Assembly (NCBI RefSeq): GCF_018614915.1
Contig: NZ_JAGGNU010000019.1
Span: 62,001-126,000, forward strand
DNA length: 64,000 nt
Direction of reading: 5' to 3'
DNA from: Variovorax paradoxus
Lineage (GTDB): Bacteria > Pseudomonadota > Gammaproteobacteria > Burkholderiales > Burkholderiaceae_C
The number at the start of each line of letters is the position of its first letter. The first letter of the stretch is position 1. Shown here piece by piece: positions 1 to 8,624 of the stretch. The position numbers were made by a program, and so were the translations under genes. The notes under the pieces were generated by a model. It was not told the origin of the DNA. It did not search any database and saw only the letters and a list, made by a program, of their open reading frames with translations.

Positions 1-198
1 TCCTGGCATCGGACGCTCAGCCGCGCGCTGCCCGATTTCGCGCTTTCCGCGGAGGGCGGCGGCCGCATCGCGCTGACTTTCGAGATCATCTACGGGCACG
101 CGTTCAAACCCGCGCCGCGGGTGGCCTTGGCGGCCGAAAGCGCGGTCTCGCTGCGCGAGATGCGCTCGATGCTCCAGCGCGGCCGTCCGGGCGGCTGA
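1..198 (+). CDS. C-terminal end of a BioC-like SAM-dependent methyltransferase (partial)
   Basis: An open frame enters from the left edge of the window and stops at a TGA at 196-198, giving the last 65 residues of a protein. The stretch TFEIIYGHAFKPAPR near residue 27 resembles the C-terminus I remember for BioC-like methyltransferases that precede the DUF2244 and ctaC genes in Comamonadaceae. The catalytic SAM-binding part lies outside the window, so the family call rests on this tail and on synteny. The next gene is on the same strand, 77 bases downstream. Confidence 0.55.
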   Translation, partial: SWHRTLSRALPDFALSAEGGGRIALTFEIIYGHAFKPAPRVALAAESAVSLREMRSMLQRGRPGG

Positions 199-275
199 GC
201 CGCGCTTCCTCGACCCGCTACAATCCGGCGCTGCGTGAACTCCCGGGATTGTCCCGTGATCGAGGCCTGTCTGAC

Positions 276-797
276 ATGGGTTTGACAACGTTTCGGCGCA
301 CCGATTTGCTGAACTCGCCCGTGTCGAATTCCGTGTTTCGTTTTGCCACTGTGTCAGGCCAGAGCATCCACTGGTTTCTGAAGCGCAACTGCTCGGTCAC
401 GCCGAGCCAGCTTTGCTGGCTGTATGCGTCCCTGTGCGCGGTGTCGCTCGCCATCGGAATCGTCTTCTGGCTGCATGGCGCACCGCTCGTGCTGCCCTTT
501 GCGTGGCTCGAACTGGCCGCCGTGGGCTTCGCTTTCGTGCTCTATGCGCGGCATGCGACCGATGGCGAAAAGATCGCGCTGCAGGGTGGCCGGCTGGTGG
601 TCGAGCTCGAAAACGGTGGGAACTACGAGCGCACGGAATTCTTGCCGCACCAGGTGCGGATCGAGCCGCAGGCCAGCGATCGTTCGCTGATCGAGGTTTC
701 GGGTCAGGGTCGTTCGGTCAGGGTGGGGCGCTATGTACGCCCGGAGTTGCGCGCGGCGCTGGCGCGCGAGATTCGCATGGCACTGCGCGGCGCCTGA
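276..797 (+). CDS. DUF2244 integral membrane protein
   Basis: A 173-residue protein if read from the only in-frame ATG; a GTG at 321 would give 158 residues and is also plausible. Two hydrophobic segments (about residues 50-68 and 72-90) form a membrane hairpin. They are followed by a soluble beta-rich tail with GRYVRPELRAALAREI near the end, the layout of the DUF2244 family. The function of DUF2244 is unknown. The gene sits 69 bases upstream of the cytochrome oxidase operon on the same strand, where DUF2244 genes are commonly found, so a role linked to the oxidase or to membrane biogenesis is possible but unproven. Confidence 0.8.
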   Translation: MGLTTFRRTDLLNSPVSNSVFRFATVSGQSIHWFLKRNCSVTPSQLCWLYASLCAVSLAIGIVFWLHGAPLVLPFAWLELAAVGFAFVLYARHATDGEKIALQGGRLVVELENGGNYERTEFLPHQVRIEPQASDRSLIEVSGQGRSVRVGRYVRPELRAALAREIRMALRGA

Positions 798-866
798 AGG
801 CGCCTCGTGCAGTGCGGCACCGTGAGTGGGACCGGTGGGTTAACTGGAAATGAAGAAGTGAACACG

Positions 867-2045
867 ATGAAGAGCATTTGGCGCAACAAGAACTGGCCGG
901 CGAATCTGCTGCTGGCGACCGGCGCGGCATTCAGCGGCGCGGCGCACGCGGTCAACGATCTCGCCGGCGGCCCGTCGGTGCGTCAGTTGAATCTGCCGAT
1001 CGGTGTCACCAAGATCGCGCAGGAGCAGCATTTCCTGCACACCGTGATGATGGTCCTGTGTACCGTGATCTTCATCGCCGTGTTCGCGGTGATGTTCTAT
1101 TCCATCTGGAAGCACCGCAAGTCGGTCGGCCACAAGGCTGCCAACTTCCACGAATCGGTGGTGGTCGAAGTCATCTGGACTATCGTGCCCTTCATCATCG
1201 TGATCCTGATGGCGCTGCCGGCCACCAAGGTGCTCGTGGCCCAGAAGGACACCACCAACGCCGACCTCACCATCAAGACCACGGGCTACCAGTGGAAGTG
1301 GGGTTACGACTACATCAAGGGCGAGGGCGAAGGCCTGGCCTTCATCTCGACGCTCGACAGCTCGCAGCGTGCGCTGTCCGATGCCGGCGCCAAGGGCGAC
1401 GTGCCGGACGACTACCTGTTCAAGGTCGACAACCCGATGGTCGTGCCGGTCAATACCAAGGTGCGCATCATCACGACCGCCAACGACGTCATCCATGCCT
1501 TCGCCGTGCCGCAGCTCGGTCTCAAGCAGGACGCGATTCCGGGCTTCGTGCGCGACACCTGGTTCCGCGCCGAGAAGGTGGGCGACTACTACGGCCAATG
1601 CCAGGAACTCTGCGGCAAGGAGCATGCCTACATGCCGATCCACGTGAAGGTGGTCTCGGCCGGCGACTACACCGCCTGGGTCGACGCCAAGCGCAAGGAA
1701 GCGGCAGCCAAGCAGGACGACCCGAACAAGGTCTGGGCGCTGCCGGAAATCCTGGCCCGCGGCGAGAAGGTCTATGCGGCCAACTGTGCAGCCTGCCACC
1801 AGGCCAACGGCAAGGGCGCAGGCCCGATCAAGCCGCTCGACGGTTCGGCCGTCGTCGTGGATGCCGATCACAACAAGCAGATCCACATCGTGCTCAACGG
1901 CGCGAACAACGGCGCCATGCCGGCGTGGAAGCAGCTGAGCGACACCGACATCGCCGCCGTGGTGAGCTTCACCAAGAACAGCTGGTCGAACAAGACGGGT
2001 CAACTGGTGCAGCCGGCCGAAGTGCTGGCCCAGCGCGGCAAGTAA
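867..2045 (+). CDS. ctaC: Cytochrome c oxidase subunit II with fused cytochrome c domain
   Basis: 392 residues. The CuA subunit of a haem-copper oxidase, which takes electrons from cytochrome c at the periplasmic face. A signal-like N-terminus ends at AHA (residues 26-28). Two membrane helices lie at about 54-80 and 102-122, followed by the aromatic YQWKWGYDY segment. The CuA ligands are visible as H210, C245, C249, H253 and M256. A class I cytochrome c domain follows: the haem site CAACH is at 307-311 and the likely axial methionine is M351. The start ATG was chosen because the signal peptide begins there; the frame is open further upstream without a family match. First gene of the ctaC-ctaD-ctaG-ctaE cluster. 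Confidence 0.97.
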   Translation: MKSIWRNKNWPANLLLATGAAFSGAAHAVNDLAGGPSVRQLNLPIGVTKIAQEQHFLHTVMMVLCTVIFIAVFAVMFYSIWKHRKSVGHKAANFHESVVVEVIWTIVPFIIVILMALPATKVLVAQKDTTNADLTIKTTGYQWKWGYDYIKGEGEGLAFISTLDSSQRALSDAGAKGDVPDDYLFKVDNPMVVPVNTKVRIITTANDVIHAFAVPQLGLKQDAIPGFVRDTWFRAEKVGDYYGQCQELCGKEHAYMPIHVKVVSAGDYTAWVDAKRKEAAAKQDDPNKVWALPEILARGEKVYAANCAACHQANGKGAGPIKPLDGSAVVVDADHNKQIHIVLNGANNGAMPAWKQLSDTDIAAVVSFTKNSWSNKTGQLVQPAEVLAQRGK

Positions 2046-2096
2046 GCCCGCGCCACTCGCGACGCCACGACGAAGAGTTTGCAAGGAATTACCAAG

Positions 2097-3734
2097 ATGA
2101 GCGCAGTCCTCGACCCCCACGGTCACGCCCACGGCCATGGCGACCATGCCCCCGACGAACACCACGCAGCGCCCACCGGCTGGCGCCGCTGGGTGTTCGC
2201 GACCAACCACAAGGACATCGGCACGCTGTACCTGCTGTTCTCCTTCACCATGCTGATGGTCGGCGGCGTGCTCGCGCTCCTGATTCGCGCCGAGCTGTTC
2301 CAGCCCGGCCTGCAGCTGGTCAACCCCGAACTGTTCAACCAGTTCACCACCATGCACGGGCTGATCATGGTGTTCGGCGCGATCATGCCGGCCTTCGTCG
2401 GCTTCGCGAACTGGATGATTCCGCTGCAGGTCGGCGCCTCCGACATGGCGTTCGCGCGGATGAACAACTTCAGCTTCTGGCTGCTGATCCCGGCGGCCAT
2501 CATGCTGGTGGGCTCCTTCTTCATGCCCGGCGGCGCACCCGCTGCAGGCTGGACGCTCTACGCCCCGCTCACGCTGCAGATGGGCGCCTCGATGGACGCC
2601 GGCATCTTCGCGATGCACATCATGGGCGCCAGCTCGATCATGGGCTCGATCAACATCATCGTGACCATCCTCAACATGCGCGCCCCCGGCATGACGCTGA
2701 TGAAGATGCCGATGTTCTGCTGGACCTGGCTCATCACCGCCTACCTGCTGATCGCAGTGATGCCCGTGCTCGCCGGCGCCATCACCATGACGCTGACCGA
2801 CCGCCACTTCGGCACCAGCTTCTTCAACCCCGCCGGCGGCGGCGACCCGGTGATGTACCAGCACATCTTCTGGTTCTTCGGCCACCCCGAGGTCTACATC
2901 ATGATCCTGCCGGCCTTCGGCATCGTCAGCCAGGTCGTGCCGGCCTTCTCGCGCAAGCGCCTGTTCGGCTACGCCTCGATGGTCTACGCCACCTCGTCGA
3001 TCGCGATCCTGTCGTTCATCGTCTGGGCGCACCACATGTTCACGACCGGCATGCCGCTGACCGGCCAGCTGTTCTTCATGTACGCGACCATGCTGATCGC
3101 GGTGCCGACGGCGGTGAAGATCTTCAACTGGATCGCGACGATGTGGCAGGGCTCGATGACCTTCGAGACCCCGATGCTGTTCGCCGTCGGCTTCATCTTC
3201 GTGTTCACCATGGGCGGCTTCACCGGCCTGATCCTGGCGGTCGCGCCGATCGACACGCAGCTGCAGGACACCTACTACGTGGTGGCGCATTTCCACTACG
3301 TGCTGGTGGCCGGCTCGCTCTTCGGCATGTTCTCCGGCTTCTACTACTGGGTGCCCAAGTGGACCGGCGTCATGTACAACGAGTCGCGCGGCAAGATCCA
3401 CTTCTGGTGGTCGCTGATCTCCTTCAACATCACCTTCTTCCCGATGCACTTCCTGGGTCTGGCCGGCATGCCGCGCCGCTATGCCGACTACCCGATGCAG
3501 TTCGCCGACTTCAATGCGGTGGCCTCGGTGGGCGCCTTCGCCTTCGGCCTGGCGCAGGTCTACTTCTTTGTCTTCGTCGTGCTGCCCACCATGCAAGGCA
3601 AGGGCGAGAAGGCGTCGCAGAAGCCTTGGGAAGCCGCCGAAGGCCTCGAGTGGGAAGTGCCTTCGCCCGCGCCGTTCCATACCTTCGAGAACCCGCCCAA
3701 GCTGGATCCGACCGCCACCAAGGTGATCGGCTGA
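2097..3734 (+). CDS. ctaD: Cytochrome c oxidase subunit I
   Basis: 545 residues, the catalytic subunit that reduces oxygen to water at a haem a3-CuB centre and pumps protons across the inner membrane. Twelve hydrophobic helices follow a His-rich N-terminal tail. Visible ligands: H87 (haem a, in TTMHGL); H263 with Y267 in WFFGHPEVY (CuB and the crosslinked Tyr); H312-H313 (CuB); and H398/H400 in AHFHY (haem a3 and haem a). K341 lies in the usual K-channel position. An AAGGAAT ribosome-binding site precedes the chosen ATG; the six extra upstream codons in frame are not supported. 51 bases separate it from ctaC. Confidence 0.98.
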   Translation: MSAVLDPHGHAHGHGDHAPDEHHAAPTGWRRWVFATNHKDIGTLYLLFSFTMLMVGGVLALLIRAELFQPGLQLVNPELFNQFTTMHGLIMVFGAIMPAFVGFANWMIPLQVGASDMAFARMNNFSFWLLIPAAIMLVGSFFMPGGAPAAGWTLYAPLTLQMGASMDAGIFAMHIMGASSIMGSINIIVTILNMRAPGMTLMKMPMFCWTWLITAYLLIAVMPVLAGAITMTLTDRHFGTSFFNPAGGGDPVMYQHIFWFFGHPEVYIMILPAFGIVSQVVPAFSRKRLFGYASMVYATSSIAILSFIVWAHHMFTTGMPLTGQLFFMYATMLIAVPTAVKIFNWIATMWQGSMTFETPMLFAVGFIFVFTMGGFTGLILAVAPIDTQLQDTYYVVAHFHYVLVAGSLFGMFSGFYYWVPKWTGVMYNESRGKIHFWWSLISFNITFFPMHFLGLAGMPRRYADYPMQFADFNAVASVGAFAFGLAQVYFFVFVVLPTMQGKGEKASQKPWEAAEGLEWEVPSPAPFHTFENPPKLDPTATKVIG

Positions 3735-3747
3735 GAGGCATTGCGCG

Positions 3748-3858
3748 ATGACGCCTGAACAAAAGAGGAATAACCGTCGCATGGGGCTCACGCTGGCCTC
3801 GATCGCGGTGCTGTTCTTCATCGGTTTCATCGTCCGCATGGTCTGGTTCGGACGCTGA
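3748..3858 (+). CDS. Cytochrome oxidase small assembly protein (36 aa)
   Basis: A tiny gene of 36 codons plus stop. The product begins MTPEQKRNNRRMG and then forms one hydrophobic helix (about residues 13-32) ending VWFGR, so it is a single-pass membrane protein with a positively charged N-terminus. Proteins of this size and shape are found between ctaD and ctaG in Comamonadaceae and are annotated there as small oxidase assembly proteins. The start lies 13 bases after the ctaD stop, and ctaG follows 10 bases later, so it must be co-transcribed. The precise role is not known. Gene finders with a length cut-off will miss it. Confidence 0.8.
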   Translation: MTPEQKRNNRRMGLTLASIAVLFFIGFIVRMVWFGR

Positions 3859-3868
3859 AGGGCCACGC

Positions 3869-4495
3869 ATGGGCATCGGTCAACGCATCCGCCGCGAGAA
3901 CGTCCGCATGGTCGGCAAGCTGGCCGTCGTCGCGGCCGGCATGTTCGCGTTCGGCTATGCGCTGGTGCCGATGTACCGCGCCATCTGCGAGATGACCGGC
4001 ATCAATATCCTGGCGCTGTCCGAGCTCGAGGTGCCGGGCGGTGCCAGCGGCGGCAAGAACGTCCGCCTGCCCGACAACACGCAGGTCGATACCAGCCGCA
4101 CCATCACGGTCGAGTTCGACGCCAACGTGCGCGGCCTCTGGGATTTCAAGCCGGCGCAAAGCTCGATGCAGGTGCATCCGGGCCAGCTCAACACCGTGAT
4201 GTACGAGTTCCAGAACGTGCAGAACCGCCGCATGGCCGCGCAGGCCATTCCGAGCTACGCGCCGCAGCAGGCGGCACCGTACTTCAACAAGCTCGAGTGC
4301 TTCTGCTTCAACCAGTACACGCTCGATGCGGGCGAGAAGAAGCAGTGGCCGGTGGCTTTCGTGATCGATCCGAAGATCTCCAAGGACGTCAAGACGATCA
4401 CGCTGTCGTACACCTTCTTCGAAGTCGGCGGCAAGACGCCCGCCGCACCCGTGGCGGCCAACGCCGCGGCATCGCTTGCGGAGCCGCGCTCATGA
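3869..4495 (+). CDS. ctaG: Cytochrome c oxidase assembly protein Cox11/CtaG
   Basis: 208 residues. A membrane-anchored copper chaperone that delivers copper to the CuB site of subunit I. A single N-terminal helix (about residues 17-35) anchors a periplasmic beta-sandwich domain. The copper-binding CFCF motif is at C144 and C146, followed by FNQYTLDAG, the family signature. The length is normal. Its stop codon overlaps the next start as ATGA, which indicates translational coupling inside the oxidase operon. Confidence 0.96.
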   Translation: MGIGQRIRRENVRMVGKLAVVAAGMFAFGYALVPMYRAICEMTGINILALSELEVPGGASGGKNVRLPDNTQVDTSRTITVEFDANVRGLWDFKPAQSSMQVHPGQLNTVMYEFQNVQNRRMAAQAIPSYAPQQAAPYFNKLECFCFNQYTLDAGEKKQWPVAFVIDPKISKDVKTITLSYTFFEVGGKTPAAPVAANAAASLAEPRS

Positions 4496-4701
4496 CCATC
4501 ACCGAACCACCGCGCAAGGGCTCCATCTGGCGCACCGTCAAGGCGGTGGCCTGGGGCTTCTTCGGCGTGCGCAAGAACAGCGACTACCAGGAAGACATCA
4601 AGAAGCTCACGCCGCTGCACATCATCGCCGTCGGCTTCGTCGCGGTCGTCGTGTTCGTCGTCGGCCTGATCCTGCTGGTGAAATTCGTCGTCGCGCCCTG
4701 A
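4492..4701 (+). CDS. DUF2970 small membrane protein
   Basis: 69 residues, starting MTITEPPRKG, with a basic amphipathic N-terminal half and one strong membrane helix at about residues 45-67. The GSIWRTVKAVAWGFFGVRK segment matches DUF2970, a small family regularly found between ctaG and ctaE in betaproteobacteria. No biochemical role is established; position and size suggest an accessory or assembly factor of the oxidase. It overlaps ctaG by four bases (ATGA). The long frame open upstream of this ATG is only a shadow of ctaG. Confidence 0.88.
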   Translation: MTITEPPRKGSIWRTVKAVAWGFFGVRKNSDYQEDIKKLTPLHIIAVGFVAVVVFVVGLILLVKFVVAP

Positions 4702-4754
4702 CCAAGACGCCTGCCCCACTGATTTGAATCGAGAGAAGAAAGCCAGGACCTGAA

Positions 4755-5636
4755 ATGAGTTCAACCGCCCACGGCACCACGCCTTACTACTTCGTGCCCC
4801 CGCCATCGGCCTACCCGGTCATGGCCGCGACCGGCCTGCTCTTCGTCATCTTCGGCGCCGCCCAGTGGATCAACGGCCACCAATGGGGCGCATGGTCGCT
4901 GGCGGCGGGCATGCTGCTGTGGCTCGGCACGCTGTTCGTGTGGTTCCGCCAGTCGATCAGCGAAAGCGAAGGCGGCCAGTACGGCCACAAGGTCGACCTC
5001 TCGTTCCGCTGGAGCATGAGCTGGTTCATCTTCTCCGAAGTGATGTTCTTCGGCGCCTTCTTCACCGCGCTGTGGTGGGCCCGCACGCACGCGCTGCCCG
5101 CGCTCGGCAGCCTCGACAACGCCTTGCTGTGGCCCGACTTCAAGGCCGTGTGGCCTACCGTGGCCGCAGGCGCCACGGGCTCGCCGGGCGACATCGTCGA
5201 GCCTTTCCAGACCGTCGGACCGTTCTGGCTGCCGACCATCAACACGGCGCTGCTACTGAGCTCGGGTGTCACGCTCACGATCGCCCACCATGCCTTGCGC
5301 GCGAACCACCGCGCCCAGGCCGTGCGCTTCATGTGGCTCACCGTCCTGCTCGGCGCCAGCTTCCTCAGCGTGCAGGGTTATGAGTACCACCACCTGTACA
5401 CCGACCTGAACCTCAAGCTCAGCTCCGGCGCCTACGGCTCCACCTTCTTCATGCTGACCGGCTTCCACGGCCTGCACGTGTTCATCGGCATGCTGATGCT
5501 GCTGTTCATCACTTTGCGGCTGCGCAGCGGCCACTTCACGCCGGAGCGCCACTTCGGTTTCGAAGGTGCCGCCTGGTACTGGCACTTCGTCGACGTGGTG
5601 TGGCTCGGCCTTTACTTCCTGGTCTACTGGCTTTGA
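4755..5636 (+). CDS. ctaE: Cytochrome c oxidase subunit III
   Basis: 293 residues, with seven predicted membrane helices. The third core subunit of the aa3-type oxidase; it binds lipid, stabilises subunit I and supports proton uptake. Family landmarks are the SEVMFFGAFFTALWW helix, GYEYHH in the middle, FFMLTGFHGLHVFIGM, and the terminal WYWHFVDVVWLGLYFLVYW. A GAGAGAAG ribosome-binding site lies upstream. It closes the structural part of the cluster and is followed at once by a strong bidirectional terminator. Confidence 0.97.
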   Translation: MSSTAHGTTPYYFVPPPSAYPVMAATGLLFVIFGAAQWINGHQWGAWSLAAGMLLWLGTLFVWFRQSISESEGGQYGHKVDLSFRWSMSWFIFSEVMFFGAFFTALWWARTHALPALGSLDNALLWPDFKAVWPTVAAGATGSPGDIVEPFQTVGPFWLPTINTALLLSSGVTLTIAHHALRANHRAQAVRFMWLTVLLGASFLSVQGYEYHHLYTDLNLKLSSGAYGSTFFMLTGFHGLHVFIGMLMLLFITLRLRSGHFTPERHFGFEGAAWYWHFVDVVWLGLYFLVYWL

Positions 5637-5655
5637 GCATCCGGGACGGCACGAC

Positions 5656-5681
5656 AAAAAAGCGCCGAAAGGCGCTTTTTT
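5656..5681. terminator. Bidirectional Rho-independent terminator after ctaE
   Basis: A perfect palindrome: an A-run, the arm GCGCC, a GAAA tetraloop, GGCGC and a T-run. It reads as a terminator on both strands. It lies between the convergent ctaE (+) and the DUF2909 gene (-), so it serves both. Confidence 0.93.
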
Positions 5682-5707
5682 CATGGCGCTTGTGGAACGA
5701 GCACAAC

Positions 5708-5929
5708 CTACTTGCCGACCGGCAATCCCCCCGGCTGGATGTAGCCGAGTTTCCAGGCCGCCAGCAGGCACAGGAACAAAACCACCGAGAGGCCGATCCG
5801 AACGGTGAGCGCGCGCACCATGCCGCCGCTCTTGGCGCGCCCTTCGCGTCCGTCCCGGAGCATGAAGAACAGCGCAAATCCGAGGCTGGCCAGGATGCCG
5901 ACGAAGGCGAGGCCGACAAGGTATTTCAT
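5708..5929 (-). CDS. DUF2909 twin-transmembrane protein
   Basis: 73 residues with two membrane helices (about 4-24 and 43-62) joined by a short charged loop RDGREGRAK. This is the size and layout of the DUF2909 'twin transmembrane' family, often found next to SURF1 in Burkholderiales oxidase clusters. No function is known. It is transcribed against the surrounding oxidase genes and ends in the shared terminator downstream of ctaE. The start was set at MKYLVG; an ATG three codons upstream is also in frame. Confidence 0.8.
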   Translation of the reverse strand: MKYLVGLAFVGILASLGFALFFMLRDGREGRAKSGGMVRALTVRIGLSVVLFLCLLAAWKLGYIQPGGLPVGK

Positions 5930-5965
5930 GACTCTCATTATCGGCGGCCCCACCCGTCCCCTGAC

Positions 5966-6760
5966 TTGAACGATGACTTTCGGCCCCCGGTGCGCAGCGC
6001 GCGCCGCGGACGTTTCTGGCTGATCACGGCGGCCGCCTTGCTCACCTTCGCCGCGACCGCTTCGCTGGGCCGCTGGCAGCTTTCCCGTGCTGCGCAGAAA
6101 GAGGCGCTTCAGGCGGAAATCGATGCGCAGAAGCGCTTGCCGGCTATCGACGCACAGGCCTTCCTGGCACTCGACAAGGCCACCTCCGCGATGCACAGGC
6201 CGGTGCGGCTGCGCGGGCTCTGGCTGGCGCCGCACACCGTCTACCTGGACAACCGCCAGATGCATGGCGTGCCGGGCTTCTACGTGCTGACGCCCTTCGC
6301 CATCGAAGGCAGCGAGCAGACCGTGCTGGTGCAGCGCGGCTGGGTGCAGCGCAATTTCACCGATCGGACCCAGTTGGCGCCGGTCGAGACGCCGGCCGGG
6401 CTGGTCGAAGTGACCGGTCGGATCGCTGCGCCGCCCTCGCACCTGCTCGATCTGGGCAAGGCCGGGCCGGAGCCGGCAACGCAGACCGCCGCGGGGTCTT
6501 CGCCCATCCGGCAGAATCTCGACCTTGAAGCGTTTCGCGCCGAAACCGGTTTGCCCCTGCGGACCGATGTCTCGCTGCAGCAGACCGGGCCGGCTTCCGA
6601 GGGTCTGCAGCGCGACTGGCCGGCCCCCGCGCTGGGTGTCGAAAAACACTACGGCTATGCGTTCCAGTGGTTCGGGCTCGCGGCCCTCGTCGTATTCCTC
6701 TATGTCTGGTTTCAATTCATCGCCCCCTACCGCCGCGCGCGCCGCCTCCGTCACAGCTGA
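5966..6760 (+). CDS. SURF1 family cytochrome oxidase assembly protein
   Basis: 264 residues if read from the TTG at 5966 (a GTG at 5990 is an alternative). SURF1 proteins help insert or retain haem a in subunit I. The family layout is clear: an N-terminal helix (about 16-33) followed by LGRWQLSRA, a long periplasmic region with LRGLWLAPHTVYLDNRQ and GFYVLTPF then LVQRGWVQ, and a C-terminal helix with HYGYAFQWFGLAA. No in-frame ATG exists near the conserved start, so an alternative start codon is required. Its 3' end overlaps the next gene by 59 bases. Confidence 0.92.
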   Translation: MNDDFRPPVRSARRGRFWLITAAALLTFAATASLGRWQLSRAAQKEALQAEIDAQKRLPAIDAQAFLALDKATSAMHRPVRLRGLWLAPHTVYLDNRQMHGVPGFYVLTPFAIEGSEQTVLVQRGWVQRNFTDRTQLAPVETPAGLVEVTGRIAAPPSHLLDLGKAGPEPATQTAAGSSPIRQNLDLEAFRAETGLPLRTDVSLQQTGPASEGLQRDWPAPALGVEKHYGYAFQWFGLAALVVFLYVWFQFIAPYRRARRLRHS

Positions 6761-7427
6761 CGAGCCACTCGGCCTGACCGTGCACTCGATGCCGTCGCCG
6801 CGCCAGGCGCTGGACGGCGTCGAGGGCCGGCGTACCGTGCTTGGCCGCTGGAAGATGGTGCTGGTCATGCTGTGCTGCGCGGCGCCGGTGATCGCTTCGT
6901 ACTTCACCTACTACGTGATCCGGCCGGAGGGCCGGCGCGTCTACGGCGAGCTCATCGATCCGCAGCGCAGCCTGCCCGACCTGGTCGCGACCACGCGCGA
7001 GGGTGCGGCCGTCCGCCTGTCGACGCTCAAGGGCCAGTGGCTGCTGGTCGCCGTGGCCGATGCGTCCTGCGATGCGCTGTGCGAGCAGCAGCTCTATCTG
7101 CAACGCCAGCTGCGGGAAAGCCTGGGTCGCGAAAAGGAGCGGCTCGACCGCGTCTGGCTGGTCAGCGATGCCGCGCCCGTGCCCGCGCGCCTGGACAACG
7201 GCCTGCGCGGCGCGACCGTGCTGCGCGTGCCGGCGGCGCAACTCGCCCAGTGGCTGGCGCCGACGCCCGGCCATGCGCTGGCGGAGCACCTGTACGTGGT
7301 CGATCCCATCGGCAACTGGATGATGCGCTTCCCCGCCCGCATGGATGCCGAAGGCGCCGGCCGGGCCAAGCGCGACCTCGACCGCCTCCTGCGCGCCTCG
7401 GCGTCGTGGGACGAGCCGGGCCGCTAG
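6702..7427 (+). CDS. SCO-like thioredoxin-fold membrane protein of the oxidase cluster
   Basis: 241 residues. A short cytoplasmic tail, one membrane helix (about 49-72) and then a periplasmic domain. The sequence [12 protein letters not shown] (C123 and C127) places a CxxxC pair after a beta-strand, exactly as in SCO1, where the pair binds copper. A His (H192 or H197 region, in [14 protein letters not shown]) precedes a VVDPIGN strand, resembling the SCO arrangement of His before VYDPEG. Overall similarity to SCO1 is otherwise low. The gene lies between SURF1 and ctaA and overlaps SURF1, so a role in copper or thiol chemistry during oxidase assembly is inferred, not shown. Confidence 0.75.
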   Translation: MSGFNSSPPTAARAASVTADEPLGLTVHSMPSPRQALDGVEGRRTVLGRWKMVLVMLCCAAPVIASYFTYYVIRPEGRRVYGELIDPQRSLPDLVATTREGAAVRLSTLKGQWLLVAVADASCDALCEQQLYLQRQLRESLGREKERLDRVWLVSDAAPVPARLDNGLRGATVLRVPAAQLAQWLAPTPGHALAEHLYVVDPIGNWMMRFPARMDAEGAGRAKRDLDRLLRASASWDEPGR

Positions 7428-7436
7428 CCGATCGTC

Positions 7437-8624
7437 ATGGAAACGAGTTCGCTCTACGACCTCACGCCGATCGCCTGGCTCATGGGCGTGGGAGTGCTGC
7501 TCGCCCTCGGCCCGCTCGCCTGGGTCTGGTGGCGCAACGCCGGCGCCGGGCCGGCCCGGCGGCTCTACGCCTTGACCGTTCTCACGCTGTTCCTGACCTT
7601 CGATCTCACCCTGTTCGGCGCCTTCACGCGGCTCACCGATTCGGGCCTGGGCTGTCCCGACTGGCCCGGCTGCTACGGCAATGCCAGTCCGTTCGGCGCC
7701 AGCCACGACATCGCGATGGCAGAGGCGGCGCAGCCGACCGGTCCGGTGACGCACAGCAAGGCTTGGGTGGAAATGGTCCATCGCTACCTGGCCACCGGCG
7801 TCGGCGTGCTGATCCTCGCGCTCGCCGCCGCCACCTGGCGCGCGCGCTGGCGCCAGCGGCACGACCCGCAGCATGCGCGGGAAAGGCCGCTCAGTGCCTG
7901 GTGGCCGGCCGCGACGCTGGCCTGGGTGTGCCTGCAAGGCGCCTTCGGGGCCTTGACGGTGACCTGGAAGCTCTACCCCGCGATCGTCACGCTCCACCTG
8001 ATGGGCGCCGTGGTGCTGCTGGCGCTGCTGTGCATCCAGGCGGTGCGCTACCGGCAGGCCGCGGCCGAACGCCTGCCCACGGCCGTACCGCCGATGCTGC
8101 GCAAGCTGCTCGTCGCCGTGACCGCATTGCTCGTGCTGCAGATTGCGCTCGGCGGCTGGGTCAGTACCAACTACGCGGTGCTCGCCTGCACCCAGTTCCC
8201 AACCTGCCAGAACAGCTGGTGGCCGCCGATGAACTTCACGCAGGGCTTCCAGATCTGGCGTTCGCTCGGCGAGTCGGCCGGCGGCACGCCGATCGACTTC
8301 GCGGCGCTGACGGCCATCCACTACGTCCATCGGCTGATGGCCTACCTGGTGTTCGTCGCGCTCGGCGTGCTGGTCTGGCAGCTGCGCCGCGTCGCGCCGC
8401 TGCGCGCGCAGGCCAAATGGCTCGCCGGCCTGGCACTGCTGCAGCTGACCACCGGCCTCGGCAACGTGCTTCTCGGATGGCCGCTGGTGGCGGCCGTCCT
8501 TCATACCGGCGGCGCCGCCGCGCTCGCGGTGGTGCTGACCTGGGCACTGTGCGAGAGCCGGCCCGAGCGCACGGCTGTGCCCGCGGGTGCTCGCGCGCAC
8601 CGCGGCAAGATGGAGGTCGCATGA
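7437..8624 (+). CDS. ctaA: Haem A synthase (COX15/CtaA)
   Basis: 395 residues with eight predicted membrane helices. It oxidises the C8 methyl group of haem O to a formyl group, giving haem A for the oxidase. Landmarks are [22 protein letters not shown] near residue 60, whose two cysteines flank the CPDWPGC loop, the paired histidines including MVHRYLATG, and a second cysteine-containing loop CTQFPTCQ followed by [10 protein letters not shown]. It ends in an ATGA overlap with ctaB, the enzyme for the preceding step. Confidence 0.95.
   Translation: METSSLYDLTPIAWLMGVGVLLALGPLAWVWWRNAGAGPARRLYALTVLTLFLTFDLTLFGAFTRLTDSGLGCPDWPGCYGNASPFGASHDIAMAEAAQPTGPVTHSKAWVEMVHRYLATGVGVLILALAAATWRARWRQRHDPQHARERPLSAWWPAATLAWVCLQGAFGALTVTWKLYPAIVTLHLMGAVVLLALLCIQAVRYRQAAAERLPTAVPPMLRKLLVAVTALLVLQIALGGWVSTNYAVLACTQFPTCQNSWWPPMNFTQGFQIWRSLGESAGGTPIDFAALTAIHYVHRLMAYLVFVALGVLVWQLRRVAPLRAQAKWLAGLALLQLTTGLGNVLLGWPLVAAVLHTGGAAALAVVLTWALCESRPERTAVPAGARAHRGKMEVA

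Noticed and set aside
840..3866. Very long minus-strand and plus-strand open frames (over 900 codons) across ctaC-ctaD
   Set aside because: His/Arg/Gly-rich shadow frames that arise in high-GC coding DNA; the true genes have clear catalytic residues.
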